A stretch of DNA of 64,000 nucleotides from an uncultured Roseobacter sp. (GTDB lineage: Bacteria; Pseudomonadota; Alphaproteobacteria; Rhodobacterales; Rhodobacteraceae). Below the pieces are notes generated by a model. It saw nothing but the letters and a program-made list of their open reading frames with translations. It was not told where the DNA came from and did no database searches. Positions 45,850 to 55,666 of the stretch are shown piece by piece; positions within the stretch are counted from its first letter, which is position 1; every line of letters begins with the position of its first letter. Location of the stretch: contig CANKZM010000003.1 in assembly GCA_947488305.1 (NCBI GenBank), positions 580,815 through 644,814 of the forward strand, written 5' to 3'. A program made the translations under genes and the position numbers.

Positions 45850-46638
45850 TCATTCGAAGTTCGGGGCACGTTTTGCGAATTGCGCGGCAATGATCTCCAT
45901 TTGCTCAGGCTTGCCCAGTAACGAAGCCTGTGTCCGCGCCTCTGCCAAAAGTACGTCTTCCGGGGGCAACCGATATGCTTTCTCGCAAAGCGCCTTTGCC
46001 GCCTTGATCGCATTGGGCCCCTTCAACGCAATTTTTTCCGCCAGCTTTGTCGCGGCAAGCATTGGATCATCTGCCACTTCAGTCACCAGCCCCCACGCTG
46101 CTGCCTGCTTTGCCGTTATCGGCTCGGCCGTGTAGATGAGACGCTTCATCACATCTTCGCGTACCAGCCGGGGCAAGAGAACCATACCGCCCATATCGGG
46201 GACGATCCCCCACTTCATTTCCATCACGGCCAATTGTGCGTCCGGTCCGGCAATTCGGATGTCTGCCCCCAACGCCAACTGCATCCCCGCGCCAAAAACC
46301 GCGCCATGAAGCGCAGCAATCACCGGCACCTCCAGCCGGTGCCAGGCCATAGCCACTTCCTGCCAGCGGTTCGTCGTGCCATCCCCATGAGACCGCGGCA
46401 GGATCAGGGCTTCCATGTCCTGTCCGATCATCTTGGTCAGACCTGAGATGTCGATGCCCGCGCAAAAGCAATCACCCGCACCGGAGAGGATCACGACCCG
46501 CGCTTTGGATGCAGCGACCTCGCCCGCCGCAGCGATCAGCGCGTCGATCATTTCGTCATCCATGGCGTTTTTCTTCTCTGCCCGGGTCAGGACAACAAGG
46601 GCGATGTGATCTTTGATCTCTAGGCTGACGCGCGCCAT
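45850..46638 (-). CDS. Enoyl-CoA hydratase/isomerase (crotonase) family protein
   Basis: A 262-residue crotonase-fold protein. Oxyanion-hole regions are AGDCFCAGIDISGL near residue 65 and LHGAVFGAGMQLALGADIRIAG near residue 108, and EMKWGIVPDMGGMVLLPRLV carries a conserved acidic residue. AAGGAG lies 7 bases before the ATG at 46638; the frame runs on to 46725 but is unsupported. Crotonases process acyl-CoA substrates; the specific reaction is not readable. No other beta-oxidation genes are adjacent. Confidence 0.9.
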   Translation of the reverse strand: MARVSLEIKDHIALVVLTRAEKKNAMDDEMIDALIAAAGEVAASKARVVILSGAGDCFCAGIDISGLTKMIGQDMEALILPRSHGDGTTNRWQEVAMAWHRLEVPVIAALHGAVFGAGMQLALGADIRIAGPDAQLAVMEMKWGIVPDMGGMVLLPRLVREDVMKRLIYTAEPITAKQAAAWGLVTEVADDPMLAATKLAEKIALKGPNAIKAAKALCEKAYRLPPEDVLLAEARTQASLLGKPEQMEIIAAQFAKRAPNFE

Positions 46639-46757
46639 ATGCAGGCTCCTTCTGCTACAACTGTAGGAAACCTGACACAGGTCCGGTTTTCCAGCAGAAC
46701 GTGACGGCACAGAAGTCTTGCCCAAAGTGCGCAGCTTGATTTAAGACCGCCGGCGAT

Positions 46758-47861
46758 ATGACAGAACTCCGCTTGACCGAAATCGCCGATGCCCTTCCTG
46801 CGACAGTCCCTTTTGTCGGACCCGAAGCTCAGGAGCGCGCGCGTGGGCAACGCTTTGACGCGCGCCTGGGTGCCAATGAGAACGTCTTTGGCCCCTCGCC
46901 CAGCGCGATCCGCGCGATGGCTGAAACGCCGCTTTGGATGTATGGCGATCCCGAAAGCCACGACTTGCGACGCGCGCTGGCCCGGCATCTGGATACCACG
47001 CCGCAGCACATCATGGTGGGTGAAGGCATTGACGGGTTGCTGGGGTATCTCGTGCGCCTCTTTGTCGGTCCGGGCGATTCTGTTGTTACCTCGCTGGGCG
47101 CGTATCCTACGTTCAATTATCACGTTGCGGGGTTTGGCGGCAAAGTCCATGCTGTACCATACGTGGCAGACCAGGAAGACCCCGAGACACTATTCGCAAA
47201 AGCCCGTGAGGTTGATGCGAAGCTTGTCTACCTTGCCAATCCGGACAATCCGATGGGCAGTGTGCACAGCGGGGCAAGCCTTGCTGAAAAGCTCGAATTG
47301 CTGCCAGAAAGAACGCTGCTTGTCCTCGATGAAGCCTATATAGAATGTGCGCCTGCGGGGTCCGCCTTGCCCATGCCTTTTGACGACCCGCGCGTGATCC
47401 GCCTGCGCACCTTTTCCAAGGCTTATGGACTGGCCGGTGCACGGGTCGGTTACGCCTTGGGCCATCCCGACTTGATTGAGGCTTTCAACAAGGTGCGCAA
47501 CCATTTTGGGATGAATCGCGCGGCACAAGAAGGCGCACAGGCGGCATTGTCGGACCAGACCTGGCTGCGTTCGGTGCTGGCGAGGATCGCCTCTTCGCGA
47601 TTGAGAATTGGAAAGATTGCCCGCAGTTGTGGGTTGAAACCTCTTCCTTCGGCCACGAATTTCGTCGCTATCGACTGCGGACATGACGGTGCCTTCGCTG
47701 GGCGCATGTTGGACCACTTGCTGGCACAAGGGGTTTTTGTGCGTATGCCCATGGTGGCCCCGCAGGATCGCTGCATCCGTGTTAGTTGCGGCAAACCCTC
47801 GGATCTGGATCTATTGGCCCATGCGCTTCCGATGGCGTTACGTCACGCAGAAATGACCTGA
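46758..47861 (+). CDS. PLP-dependent class I/II aminotransferase, HisC-like
   Basis: A 367-residue fold-type I aminotransferase. It has LGANENVFGPSPSA near residue 37, LVYLANPDNPMGS (the substrate/PLP asparagine), LVLDEAYIE and the lysine motif TFSKAYGLAGARVGYALG near residue 220. HisC (histidinol-phosphate aminotransferase) and related enzymes share these; no histidine genes are nearby, so the true substrate is uncertain. The ribosome site is weak. It is divergent from the crotonase gene. Confidence 0.85.
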   Translation: MTELRLTEIADALPATVPFVGPEAQERARGQRFDARLGANENVFGPSPSAIRAMAETPLWMYGDPESHDLRRALARHLDTTPQHIMVGEGIDGLLGYLVRLFVGPGDSVVTSLGAYPTFNYHVAGFGGKVHAVPYVADQEDPETLFAKAREVDAKLVYLANPDNPMGSVHSGASLAEKLELLPERTLLVLDEAYIECAPAGSALPMPFDDPRVIRLRTFSKAYGLAGARVGYALGHPDLIEAFNKVRNHFGMNRAAQEGAQAALSDQTWLRSVLARIASSRLRIGKIARSCGLKPLPSATNFVAIDCGHDGAFAGRMLDHLLAQGVFVRMPMVAPQDRCIRVSCGKPSDLDLLAHALPMALRHAEMT

Positions 47862-47916
47862 CACAAACACCTGCCAATCTATACTCCTTGGAAATAATCC
47901 GAGGACGAGGTGTGAT

Positions 47917-48138
47917 ATGGAAGGTCACAAACTTGGACGCGCCCCAAACTTTACAGGTGCCTGCATTGTCATGTTCGGTGTCAATCTAGCCTGGGTGCTG
48001 CTTTTTCTTTTTGCGGTCTATGGCCTGATAGCGGCGGTGTTTGTTTGTCTGGTCCTGAACCATTGGCTGAACTGGCTGGAACACCGACGCAAACAAATCT
48101 CGCGTCCCGTCGAGGCAGAGGTCAGCCTGCGGCGATAA
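47917..48138 (+). CDS. Small membrane protein
   Basis: A 73-residue protein with two hydrophobic segments or one long bent one (FTGACIVMFGVNLAWVLLFLFAVYGLIAAVFVCLV is the hydrophobic stretch, residues about 12-46) and a basic tail (EHRRKQISRP). GAGG lies 6 bases before the ATG. It follows the aminotransferase gene by 55 bp and its last 17 bases overlap the convergent aminotransferase gene on the other strand. I do not recognise a family. Confidence 0.65.
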   Translation: MEGHKLGRAPNFTGACIVMFGVNLAWVLLFLFAVYGLIAAVFVCLVLNHWLNWLEHRRKQISRPVEAEVSLRR

Positions 48139-49330
48139 CCTGAGCGGCAGCGTCCAGAGCACCTGCACCATGCTCGATACTCAACGCGGTAAGCCCCGCC
48201 TCGATACCGCCCAGAAGGCCCATGATCATGTGGCCATTAACGTGCCCCATGTGCCCGAGGCGAAAAAACCCATGCCATTCCGGATCGCTTGGTGGCGCCA
48301 TGCCAAGGCCGATACCAAGCGTTAAACCGATGTTTTTCTCTGTCCAGTCGCGCAACGCGGTTGCTTGCGGGCTCTCCAGTCGCAGGGCCGTTACCGCATG
48401 GCTGCGGAACGCTGGATTCTGCACGTTCGCCAGCAGGCTACCTTGTCGTCCCCAGGCGTCGACGGCAGCCCAGACAGCGTGCGCAAGCACCTCGTGGCGC
48501 CGCCATATCGCCTCCATCCCTTCAGCGTGAATCAAATCCAACGCAACCCTCAGCCCATAAATGTGATGGGTTGGTGCGGTTCCGTTCCAGTAGTGCGAAA
48601 ATGCTTCTGGCGCTGCGCGTGGGGCCCAGTCCCAGTATCGACTGACCCGAGGCATGGACCGCCGTACCTCAGCTGCCTTGTCGTTGAAAAAGACAAACCC
48701 GACACCGGGGGGCACCATCAACCCCTTTTGACAGGCGGCAACCATTACGTCCACGCCCCATTCGTCCATTTCAAAGCGGTCGCATGCCAGCGATGCAATG
48801 CAATCGACCATCAGCAAAGCAGGGTGACCAGCGGCATCCATCGCTGCACGGACCGCCGCGATATCGCTCCGCGCTGAACTGGATGTGTCCACATGCACCG
48901 CAAGCACCGCCTTGATACGTTGCGCCTTATCCGCCGTAAGCTGTGCTTCAAGGCGGGCGGGATCAATTGGCCCCCGGTTGCCAAAATCCAATACCTCTGT
49001 TTCGGCCCCTAGCCCCTCCGCCATTTTTCCCCAATCATGCCCAAATGACCCGGTCGCCGGTACAAGCACTCTTTCACCGGGAGCGATTACGTTGGACAAG
49101 GCAGCTTCCCAAGTCGCATGACCATTTCCGATATAAATGGCCACGTGACCGTTCGTGCGGGCAACCCGGCGCAGGTCGGCCACGATCCCGGGCAACATAT
49201 CAGGCAATTCACCCGCATAAATGTTCGGCGCGGACCGGTGCATGGCCTGCAACACCGCTTCCGGCATAACGGACGGGCCCGGAATCGCGAGGTAGCTTTG
49301 CCCGGAAGAGAGATTTTCTGTTTGGGTCAT
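48122..49330 (-). CDS. Class V aminotransferase, serine-glyoxylate type
   Basis: A 402-residue class V aminotransferase. IPGPSVMPEAVLQAMHR, YIGNGHATWEAALSNV, PATGSFGHDWGKMAEGLG and the lysine loop VMVAACQKGLMVPPGVGF (near residue 195) fit the serine-glyoxylate/alanine-glyoxylate family. Such an enzyme transfers the amino group of serine to glyoxylate, giving hydroxypyruvate and glycine, a step of one-carbon assimilation by the serine cycle, but other amino acids may be used. The ATG at 49330 is supported by AAGGG upstream; the frame extends to 49384. It shares the C1 theme of the sox and metF genes. Confidence 0.87.
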   Translation of the reverse strand: MTQTENLSSGQSYLAIPGPSVMPEAVLQAMHRSAPNIYAGELPDMLPGIVADLRRVARTNGHVAIYIGNGHATWEAALSNVIAPGERVLVPATGSFGHDWGKMAEGLGAETEVLDFGNRGPIDPARLEAQLTADKAQRIKAVLAVHVDTSSSARSDIAAVRAAMDAAGHPALLMVDCIASLACDRFEMDEWGVDVMVAACQKGLMVPPGVGFVFFNDKAAEVRRSMPRVSRYWDWAPRAAPEAFSHYWNGTAPTHHIYGLRVALDLIHAEGMEAIWRRHEVLAHAVWAAVDAWGRQGSLLANVQNPAFRSHAVTALRLESPQATALRDWTEKNIGLTLGIGLGMAPPSDPEWHGFFRLGHMGHVNGHMIMGLLGGIEAGLTALSIEHGAGALDAAAQVIAAG

Positions 49331-49473
49331 AACGTCTGCCCTTTTGTTTCTGCGCAACACTAGCGTTTTGAGACCCCTCGTCAATCACACGGAAGGTTGC
49401 GCAATTTGCTCCTCGGGCATACATCGGTGCAACGATCCGGACACCGCGCGTCCGGCGCAGTGAAAGGCGAACC

Positions 49474-51333
49474 ATGGCTGAACGCGACACTTCCTCTGCC
49501 AGCCTTTTCAAATGGCTTTGGCGTGGATACCTGCGCAAGCACTCTCTGTTGATCGTTGCCGCATTGGTATTCATGGTGATCAACGGGTCGATGCTGGGTG
49601 CCCTGGCCTACATGATGCAACCGATGTTTGATCAGGTGTTTGTGGGCGGCGACAGCCGTTTGCTTTACGTGGTCGGCGGTCTGGTGATCGTGATCTTTGT
49701 TGTCCGTGCGGTTTCAGGGGTTGCACAGAAAATCCTGTTGTCCCGCGTCGCCATGCGCACCGCCTTTGACGTGCGCAAAGACCTGCTGGCGCAATTGATG
49801 AAACAGGATGGCGGTTTTCATCAGGCGTATCCACCAGGATATCTTATCCAGCGAGTTCAGGGCGATGTGGGATCTGCCAACCAGATCTGGCGATCTTTGC
49901 TCATCGGAGCCGGTCGGGATGTAATTGGTTTGTTCGTGTTGCTCGCGGTTGCCATCAATGTCGACCCAATCTGGGCCTTGCTGGCCTGCATTGGCATTCC
50001 GTTCATGGTGATCCCTACAGCCGCAATGCAAAAATTTATCCGGCGCCGAGCCCGTGAGGCCCGGGATCTGGGGGCCACGCTGTCCAAACGGTTGGATGAG
50101 GTTTTCCATGGGATCGTTCAGATCAAGCTGAACAGTGCGGAAGACTATCAGGCAAAGCAGTACCGCGATATCACCAGAGAATTCATGCGCACGCAAATGC
50201 GCACGATTGTTGGTTCTGCATCCATTCCCGCGATGGTCGATATCATGTCCGGCCTCGGCTTCATGGCCGTGATCCTCTACGGCGGGTCCGAAATCATCTC
50301 CGGCGACAAGACGGTTGGGCAATTCATGAGTTTCTTTACCGCCATGGGGTTTGCCTTTGACCCCATGCGGCGCCTTGCGGGGATCAGTGGCAGCATTCAG
50401 GTCGCCTCTGCTTCGATCGAGCGGATCATTGAGATCATGGATATGCCCATAAAGCTCAAATCTCCCGATAATCCGAAACCTGCGCCAAAAGAAAATCTGG
50501 ATGTCGTTTTGGACGATGTGACGGTAACCTACGGGTCGACCGAAGTCGTCAAACACCTGAGCCTGACGGCCAAAGCAGGCGAGACAACTGCGCTAGTGGG
50601 AGCCTCCGGTGCGGGGAAATCGACTGTCTTCAATCTGCTGACCCGGCTGATCGATCCTTCTGACGGTGCCGTCAGGATCGGCGGTGTCCGGACAGATGAA
50701 ATGGCATTGCCTGACCTGCGTCAGCTTTTTTCCGTGGTTACGCAAGAAGCCCTGTTGTTCGATGAAACCCTGCGGGAAAACATTCTCATGGGGCGCAAGA
50801 GCGTTGATGAGGAGCGACTGAAAGAAGCGCTGGACGCCGCCAATGTATCTGATTTCCTCGAAAACCTGCCTGATGGTTTGGAAACGCGGGTGGGCCCGCG
50901 TGGTTCAGCCCTGTCTGGCGGACAACGCCAGCGGGTTGTGATCGCCCGCGCGCTGCTGCGCAACAAGCCAATTCTCTTGCTGGACGAGGCAACTTCTGCC
51001 CTTGATGCGCAGTCCGAACATGTCGTGCAGCAAGCTCTGGATCGACTCGCAGAAGGCCGGACTACCTTGGTGATCGCACACCGTCTGTCGACCGTCCGCG
51101 AGGCCGACAGCATCATCGTGATGGACAAGGGCCGTGTGGTCGAACAAGGATCACATGCGGAGTTGCTGGAACGGAACGGGGTTTATGCCGACCTGTACCG
51201 CCTTCAGTTCAAAGATGGATCACAGCAGATCGAAACGCTGGAAGACGAGTACCAGATCGCCGAGCAAATTGATCAAACACCCCTTGGGTTTCTTGGCCGC
51301 ATCAGCTCATTGTTTGCGCGCGAACGCAGCTAA
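49474..51333 (+). CDS. MsbA-like ABC exporter
   Basis: A 619-residue half-size ABC exporter with six membrane helices (residues 25-320) and an ATPase with GASGAGKSTVFNLL (Walker A), LSGGQRQRVVIARALL, ILLLDEATSALDAQ and AHRLST. The N-terminal layout (FMVINGSMLGALAYMMQPMFDQVF) is of the MsbA/lipid flippase type. Lipid A or another lipid is the likely cargo, but drug exporters look alike. The convergent glycosyltransferase gene overlaps it by 4 bp. Confidence 0.9.
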   Translation: MAERDTSSASLFKWLWRGYLRKHSLLIVAALVFMVINGSMLGALAYMMQPMFDQVFVGGDSRLLYVVGGLVIVIFVVRAVSGVAQKILLSRVAMRTAFDVRKDLLAQLMKQDGGFHQAYPPGYLIQRVQGDVGSANQIWRSLLIGAGRDVIGLFVLLAVAINVDPIWALLACIGIPFMVIPTAAMQKFIRRRAREARDLGATLSKRLDEVFHGIVQIKLNSAEDYQAKQYRDITREFMRTQMRTIVGSASIPAMVDIMSGLGFMAVILYGGSEIISGDKTVGQFMSFFTAMGFAFDPMRRLAGISGSIQVASASIERIIEIMDMPIKLKSPDNPKPAPKENLDVVLDDVTVTYGSTEVVKHLSLTAKAGETTALVGASGAGKSTVFNLLTRLIDPSDGAVRIGGVRTDEMALPDLRQLFSVVTQEALLFDETLRENILMGRKSVDEERLKEALDAANVSDFLENLPDGLETRVGPRGSALSGGQRQRVVIARALLRNKPILLLDEATSALDAQSEHVVQQALDRLAEGRTTLVIAHRLSTVREADSIIVMDKGRVVEQGSHAELLERNGVYADLYRLQFKDGSQQIETLEDEYQIAEQIDQTPLGFLGRISSLFARERS

Positions 51334-52004
51334 TTTCGATAGGTATTGGCCAATTGCTGCGGGGACACCCCGCCAAAGTATCGAATGAGCGTCCACAGGT
51401 TTCGCGCCCCGCGACGCAACCAACCTTGTTCTTTATAACGCGCAGCACTGGTGACTGCCGTCGCATCGATGGCAGACAAATGCCCTTTCAGCGCCCGCGC
51501 CAATGCCACATCTTCCATCAGAGGCTGGTTCGGGTATCCGCCGCATCGCGCATAGAGTGTCGCTGGGATCAACAAGCCCTGATCGCCGTAGGGTAGCCCC
51601 AAACGACTGCGCAGGTTTGCCCATCCGGAAACAATGCGGCCAGCGAAACCGCCTTCTTTGAAGGCAAGCCTGAACCAGCCCGCACCTGCCCCATTCATAT
51701 GCTGGATGACCGGCCCGACCCAATCCCCTGCAAGGCACGTATCGGCGTGCAAGACAAGATACCACCGCCCTTTTGCGGCAAGGCAGCCGCGCGCCAGTTG
51801 AGCGCCTCTGGATGGGGTTCCTTCGATTACCTCCGCGCCCCAGGCCTTGGCAATCTCCACCGTGGCATCGCTGGAGCCTCCGTCGCTCACTATCAGCTCG
51901 CGGAGCAGCCCGGCATCCAGCCCCGGCATCAGGGCGGTCAGACAGTCGCCAAGGTGCCGTTCAGCGTTCAGGGTGGGAATTATCACCGATATCGGCGCAC
52001 GCAT
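51330..52004 (-). CDS. Family 2 glycosyltransferase (TIGR04283 type)
   Basis: A 224-residue GT2 enzyme of the TIGR04283 group, sometimes named for arsenosugar synthesis. SVIIPTLNAERHLGDCL opens the GT-A fold; LIVSDGGSSDATVEIAKAWGAEVIEG follows, with the metal-binding LHADT near residue 90 in place of a DxD. PLMEDVALARALK near residue 180 holds the catalytic-base region. GAGG precedes the ATG at 52004. The acceptor sugar or lipid is unknown. It converges on the MsbA-like gene, which is consistent with envelope work but proves nothing. Confidence 0.87.
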   Translation of the reverse strand: MRAPISVIIPTLNAERHLGDCLTALMPGLDAGLLRELIVSDGGSSDATVEIAKAWGAEVIEGTPSRGAQLARGCLAAKGRWYLVLHADTCLAGDWVGPVIQHMNGAGAGWFRLAFKEGGFAGRIVSGWANLRSRLGLPYGDQGLLIPATLYARCGGYPNQPLMEDVALARALKGHLSAIDATAVTSAARYKEQGWLRRGARNLWTLIRYFGGVSPQQLANTYRN

Positions 52005-52071
52005 CGGAAGACCTCTTTCAACTCTCTACGGGGAGGTTATATGCGTTGCAGAGCACAGTGAGGAACCCCCG

Positions 52072-52812
52072 ATGACTAAACGCCGCATCCTGAAGCTTTC
52101 CGGCAACGATGTAATTGATTTTCTTCAAGGGCTGATCACCAATGACATCAAGGGCATAGAAAGCGGGCTGGTCTATGCTGCGATGCTGACCCCGCAAGGA
52201 AAATATATAGCGGACTTCTTCCTCGCCAAGTCTGGGGACGCGGTGTTGTTGGATGTAGCGGAATCGCATGCAGATCCACTGGCCGGACGGCTTGCCATGT
52301 ACAAGCTGCGCGCCGCGGTTGAGATCGCGCAAACTGAATTGCACCTGCATCGCGGGTTGGGGCCCTGCCCCGAGGATGGTTTTGCAGATCCACGGCACCC
52401 GGACATGGGCTGGCGTGCTTACCGCCCCGAGCCACAGCAGCAGGACGATATCGACTGGCCCGCGCTGCGCGTGGCCCATCAGATCCCCGAAACCGGTATT
52501 GAGCTGACGCCCGACACTTTCATTCTGGAAGTGGGGTTTGAACGGCTCTCGGGCGTGGATTTCCGCAAGGGCTGCTATGTCGGGCAGGAAGTCACGGCTC
52601 GTATGAAACACAAGACCGAGTTGCGCAAAGGGCTTGCCCAAGTTTCGGTGTCCGGACCTGCCGAGCCCGGCACCGAAATCACAGCAGAAGGCAAGCCTGC
52701 TGGCACCCTGCTTACCCGCGCCGGAGATCAGGCTCTTGCCTATCTGCGCTTTGATCGCGCCAAAAGTGAGATGCAAGCAGGAACGGCGACGGTTCGCGCA
52801 ACAAATACCTGA
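52072..52812 (+). CDS. ygfZ: Folate-binding protein YgfZ
   Basis: A 246-residue YgfZ-family protein with a GcvT-like fold. It binds tetrahydrofolate and supports some iron-sulfur proteins, including MiaB-type tRNA-modification enzymes. The diagnostic motif KGCYVGQEVTARMKHK is present near residue 165, and MLTPQGKYIADFFLAKSGDAVLLDV opens the fold. AGGAA lies 6 bases before the ATG at 52072; the frame upstream overlaps the glycosyltransferase gene and is not coding. It sits alone between convergent and divergent neighbours. Confidence 0.94.
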   Translation: MTKRRILKLSGNDVIDFLQGLITNDIKGIESGLVYAAMLTPQGKYIADFFLAKSGDAVLLDVAESHADPLAGRLAMYKLRAAVEIAQTELHLHRGLGPCPEDGFADPRHPDMGWRAYRPEPQQQDDIDWPALRVAHQIPETGIELTPDTFILEVGFERLSGVDFRKGCYVGQEVTARMKHKTELRKGLAQVSVSGPAEPGTEITAEGKPAGTLLTRAGDQALAYLRFDRAKSEMQAGTATVRATNT

Positions 52813-52889
52813 ACAGTCTCTGCGCACAGGGTTTGAAAAAGCTGCCGTCCTCGCGCGGTATCGGGATGGTGATGCCCGGCGCAGGCGGA

Positions 52890-53276
<387 letters not shown>

Positions 53277-53314
53277 TTACAAAGCTCGGCGTTACGGTTT
53301 TGACAAAGATTGGA

Positions 53315-54367
53315 TCAGCAGTCGACAACTGCGCAAATCTGGCTACGAAAAGCTGCATTTGCATCGCTCTCCTCCTTCACGGGTTCTGTGCGACCTTCAC
53401 ATGAAAAATCATACCCAGCCGCAACGCCGATATTAACGCAACTGGCCACATCCCATCCGGTGGGAATTGCGGTGAAGTCCACCTGCCGCCATTTCGGATG
53501 GCCATTTACGCGCAAGTCCGAGAACCGGTTCAGGATGCTATGCGCGACGTCAGATACCGCCTTGCAACTCGCCTCGTGATAATCGTTGCGGTTCGGATCA
53601 TATTCATAGGTCATCAAGACCGCCTTCACAGCCGAAACCGGGACCGCCGCTGATTGAAACGCATAGGTTCCGGCGGGAATTTCCGCAGGAGCGTAGATCG
53701 CGTTGAGTGCCGTTGCATCTGTTGGCACCAGATGAAACCGGTCTGAGTCAATCAGCTGCTTCCGAAAGAATGGTGCCGGCGCCCCGGCGACATAAAACAT
53801 TGCATCAATCTGTCCGGTCCTGAGCTTGATGATGGCTTCTTCCGGGCCAATGGGCAGCGCCCTTAGCGATCCCTGAATACCGATCAAGTTCAGAAACACG
53901 CTGGCGGTCACAAACGTTCCGCTGCTCGGTTGACCGATGGCTACGCGTTTTCCCACCAAATCGGACAGGGAAGCGATTTCTTTTGTCGCCAGCAAATGCA
54001 CTTCTTCATCATAGAGCGGGAAAGCGATGCGCATATTGTCGATGCTACGTGCAAAATCGGTATTTTCCTCAGAGGTCAACCTGAGGAATTGAAGCAGATC
54101 ATTTTGTACGATCCCGAATTGAGTGAAAGACTTGCCCTGCACAGCCTCGAAGTTCTCAATCGACCCTGCACTTTGCCGGACATTCAGGGTATGTCCACAG
54201 TCCTCCATGATGCCCGCAATATCACGGCCAATCTGTATATATGTGCCGGAAGGTCCGCCCGTAACGATGTTCTTTTCCAACTCCTGAGCAGAAGCTGACA
54301 CCGCAAGAAAAAGAAGTGCGCTTAACATCCACGCGCAGCAATGGCTGATCAAAGGCAATTTGTGCAT
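53315..54367 (-). CDS. TAXI-family TRAP transporter solute-binding protein (orphan)
   Basis: A 350-residue exported protein of the TAXI family (TRAP-associated extracytoplasmic immunogenic protein). A signal peptide (MHKLPLISHCCAWMLSALLFLAVSASAQ) is followed by ITGGPSGTYIQIGRDIAGIMED-type sequence and VAIGQPSSGTFVTASVFLN near residue 145, which line the substrate cleft in this family. TRAP carriers usually have two membrane subunits encoded next door; none is present, so this is an orphan or works with a distant partner. The ligand is unknown. It is codirectional with the VOC gene but separated by 45 bp. Confidence 0.87.
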   Translation of the reverse strand: MHKLPLISHCCAWMLSALLFLAVSASAQELEKNIVTGGPSGTYIQIGRDIAGIMEDCGHTLNVRQSAGSIENFEAVQGKSFTQFGIVQNDLLQFLRLTSEENTDFARSIDNMRIAFPLYDEEVHLLATKEIASLSDLVGKRVAIGQPSSGTFVTASVFLNLIGIQGSLRALPIGPEEAIIKLRTGQIDAMFYVAGAPAPFFRKQLIDSDRFHLVPTDATALNAIYAPAEIPAGTYAFQSAAVPVSAVKAVLMTYEYDPNRNDYHEASCKAVSDVAHSILNRFSDLRVNGHPKWRQVDFTAIPTGWDVASCVNIGVAAGYDFSCEGRTEPVKEESDANAAFRSQICAVVDC

Positions 54368-54506
54368 GTAACGTCCGGGCTCTCTGAAATGGGTGCATGC
54401 GCAGTATTACGCGATTTGCACCGCAATTCACAGGCCGCGGCAAAGGACAATTCAACCGTCGGGCACTGCGCGCGACAAGCGCCCAGAGGTTGAGAAAAGA
54501 GCCGGA

Positions 54507-55070
54507 TCAAGCGCGCTCGGAGTATTCCATCGTTTCCGTGTTTACGATGATATCCTCATCCTGCCCGACAAAAGGGGGCACCATGACCTTCACGCCATTG
54601 TCCAAAACGGCCGGTTTGAAAGAGTTGGCAGCGGTTTGTCCCTTCACCACCGGCTCGGTTTCCACCACTTTACAGGTCACCTTCTGAGGTAACGTCGCGT
54701 TAAGTGCTTCCTCTTCATAGAACTCCACAACGATGGTCATACCGTCCTGAAGGAAGGGTCTGCGCTCTCCCAGCAGGTCCGCAGGTAGCTGTACCTGTTC
54801 GTAGGATTCAGTGTCCATAACGACCAGCATCCCATCATCTTCATAGAGAAATTGCTGGTCTTTTTGCTCCAAACGCACGCGTTCTACCTTGTCCGCAGAG
54901 CGAAAACGTTCGTTAAGTTTCGATCCGTTGCGTAGGTTGCGCATTTCGACCTGGGCAAAAGCCCCGCCTTTTCCGGGCTTTACGTGATCCACTTTAACTG
55001 CGGCCCAGAGACCACCATTATGTTCCAGCACATTTCCAGGCCGGATCTCGTTTCCATTGATTTTTGGCAT
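54507..55070 (-). CDS. efp: Elongation factor P
   Basis: A 187-residue elongation factor P, which relieves ribosome stalling at polyproline stretches. [19 protein letters not shown] opens the KOW-like domain, and K34 in KPGKGGAF is the residue that is lysylated or otherwise modified in many bacteria. The S1-like C-terminal part includes [10 protein letters not shown] at the end. The ATG at 55070 is clear from alignment with the family; the frame extends to 55088. No epmA/epmB-type gene is adjacent. Confidence 0.96.
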   Translation of the reverse strand: MPKINGNEIRPGNVLEHNGGLWAAVKVDHVKPGKGGAFAQVEMRNLRNGSKLNERFRSADKVERVRLEQKDQQFLYEDDGMLVVMDTESYEQVQLPADLLGERRPFLQDGMTIVVEFYEEEALNATLPQKVTCKVVETEPVVKGQTAANSFKPAVLDNGVKVMVPPFVGQDEDIIVNTETMEYSERA

Positions 55071-55291
55071 GACACAAAACCGTCGCAAAAGGTTGATGAG
55101 AGATTAAGCACCCCTATATCTGGGTGTATGATGCGTGACAAGACAACGATATCTCGTGCTGCACCCGCAGCAAGCCATGCAAATTTTGCATATAAGATAT
55201 GCTTTTAGAGGGTATCCGAATCGACCAAAACCCGCCATAAGGGACCTCACGCCGAAAAGACAAGAGCAAGAATAATTGAAAGGACGACGAG

Positions 55292-55612
55292 ATGAAAGAT
55301 TTCGTTGACGGCACTGCCTTCAATAACGAGCAAGGCAATCGTGCGCGTAAACTTTTTGCAGCCGTGGTACTGGCTGCGCTGGACGATGCCATCGCTGACG
55401 ACAAGAAATATGGTAACGGTCCGGAACAAATTGCCCGCTGGGCCCGCTCCCGCGATGGTCGCGAAGTGCTGAGCTGCGCAGGCATTGACCCTAATGAACG
55501 CGTTGTTCAGGGGCTTATGGAATTCGTGGGCAAAGGCGTTCGTACGTCTGTTGCTCTGTCTCGGGAAGAATCCGAACGTCGTAACGCGGCTCAACAGGCC
55601 GAAGCGGCGTAA
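55292..55612 (+). CDS. DUF6280 protein
   Basis: A 106-residue protein of the DUF6280 type, common in Rhodobacterales. It is mostly helical and charged, with no catalytic motif, cysteine cluster or membrane segment. It stands alone upstream of a strong terminator, so it has its own short transcript, divergent from efp. Function unknown. Confidence 0.8.
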   Translation: MKDFVDGTAFNNEQGNRARKLFAAVVLAALDDAIADDKKYGNGPEQIARWARSRDGREVLSCAGIDPNERVVQGLMEFVGKGVRTSVALSREESERRNAAQQAEAA

Positions 55613-55638
55613 GGCGAGACACATTGATTTGTTGCTAT

Positions 55639-55666
55639 GCGCGTCCCTTCGGGGGCGCGTTTTTTA
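55639..55666 (+). terminator. Rho-independent terminator of the DUF6280 gene
   Basis: GCGCGTCCC, a TTCG loop and GGGGGCGCG form a GC-rich stem with one bulged G, followed by a run of six T residues, 27 bases after the stop. The TTCG tetraloop makes it a stable intrinsic terminator. Confidence 0.88.
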
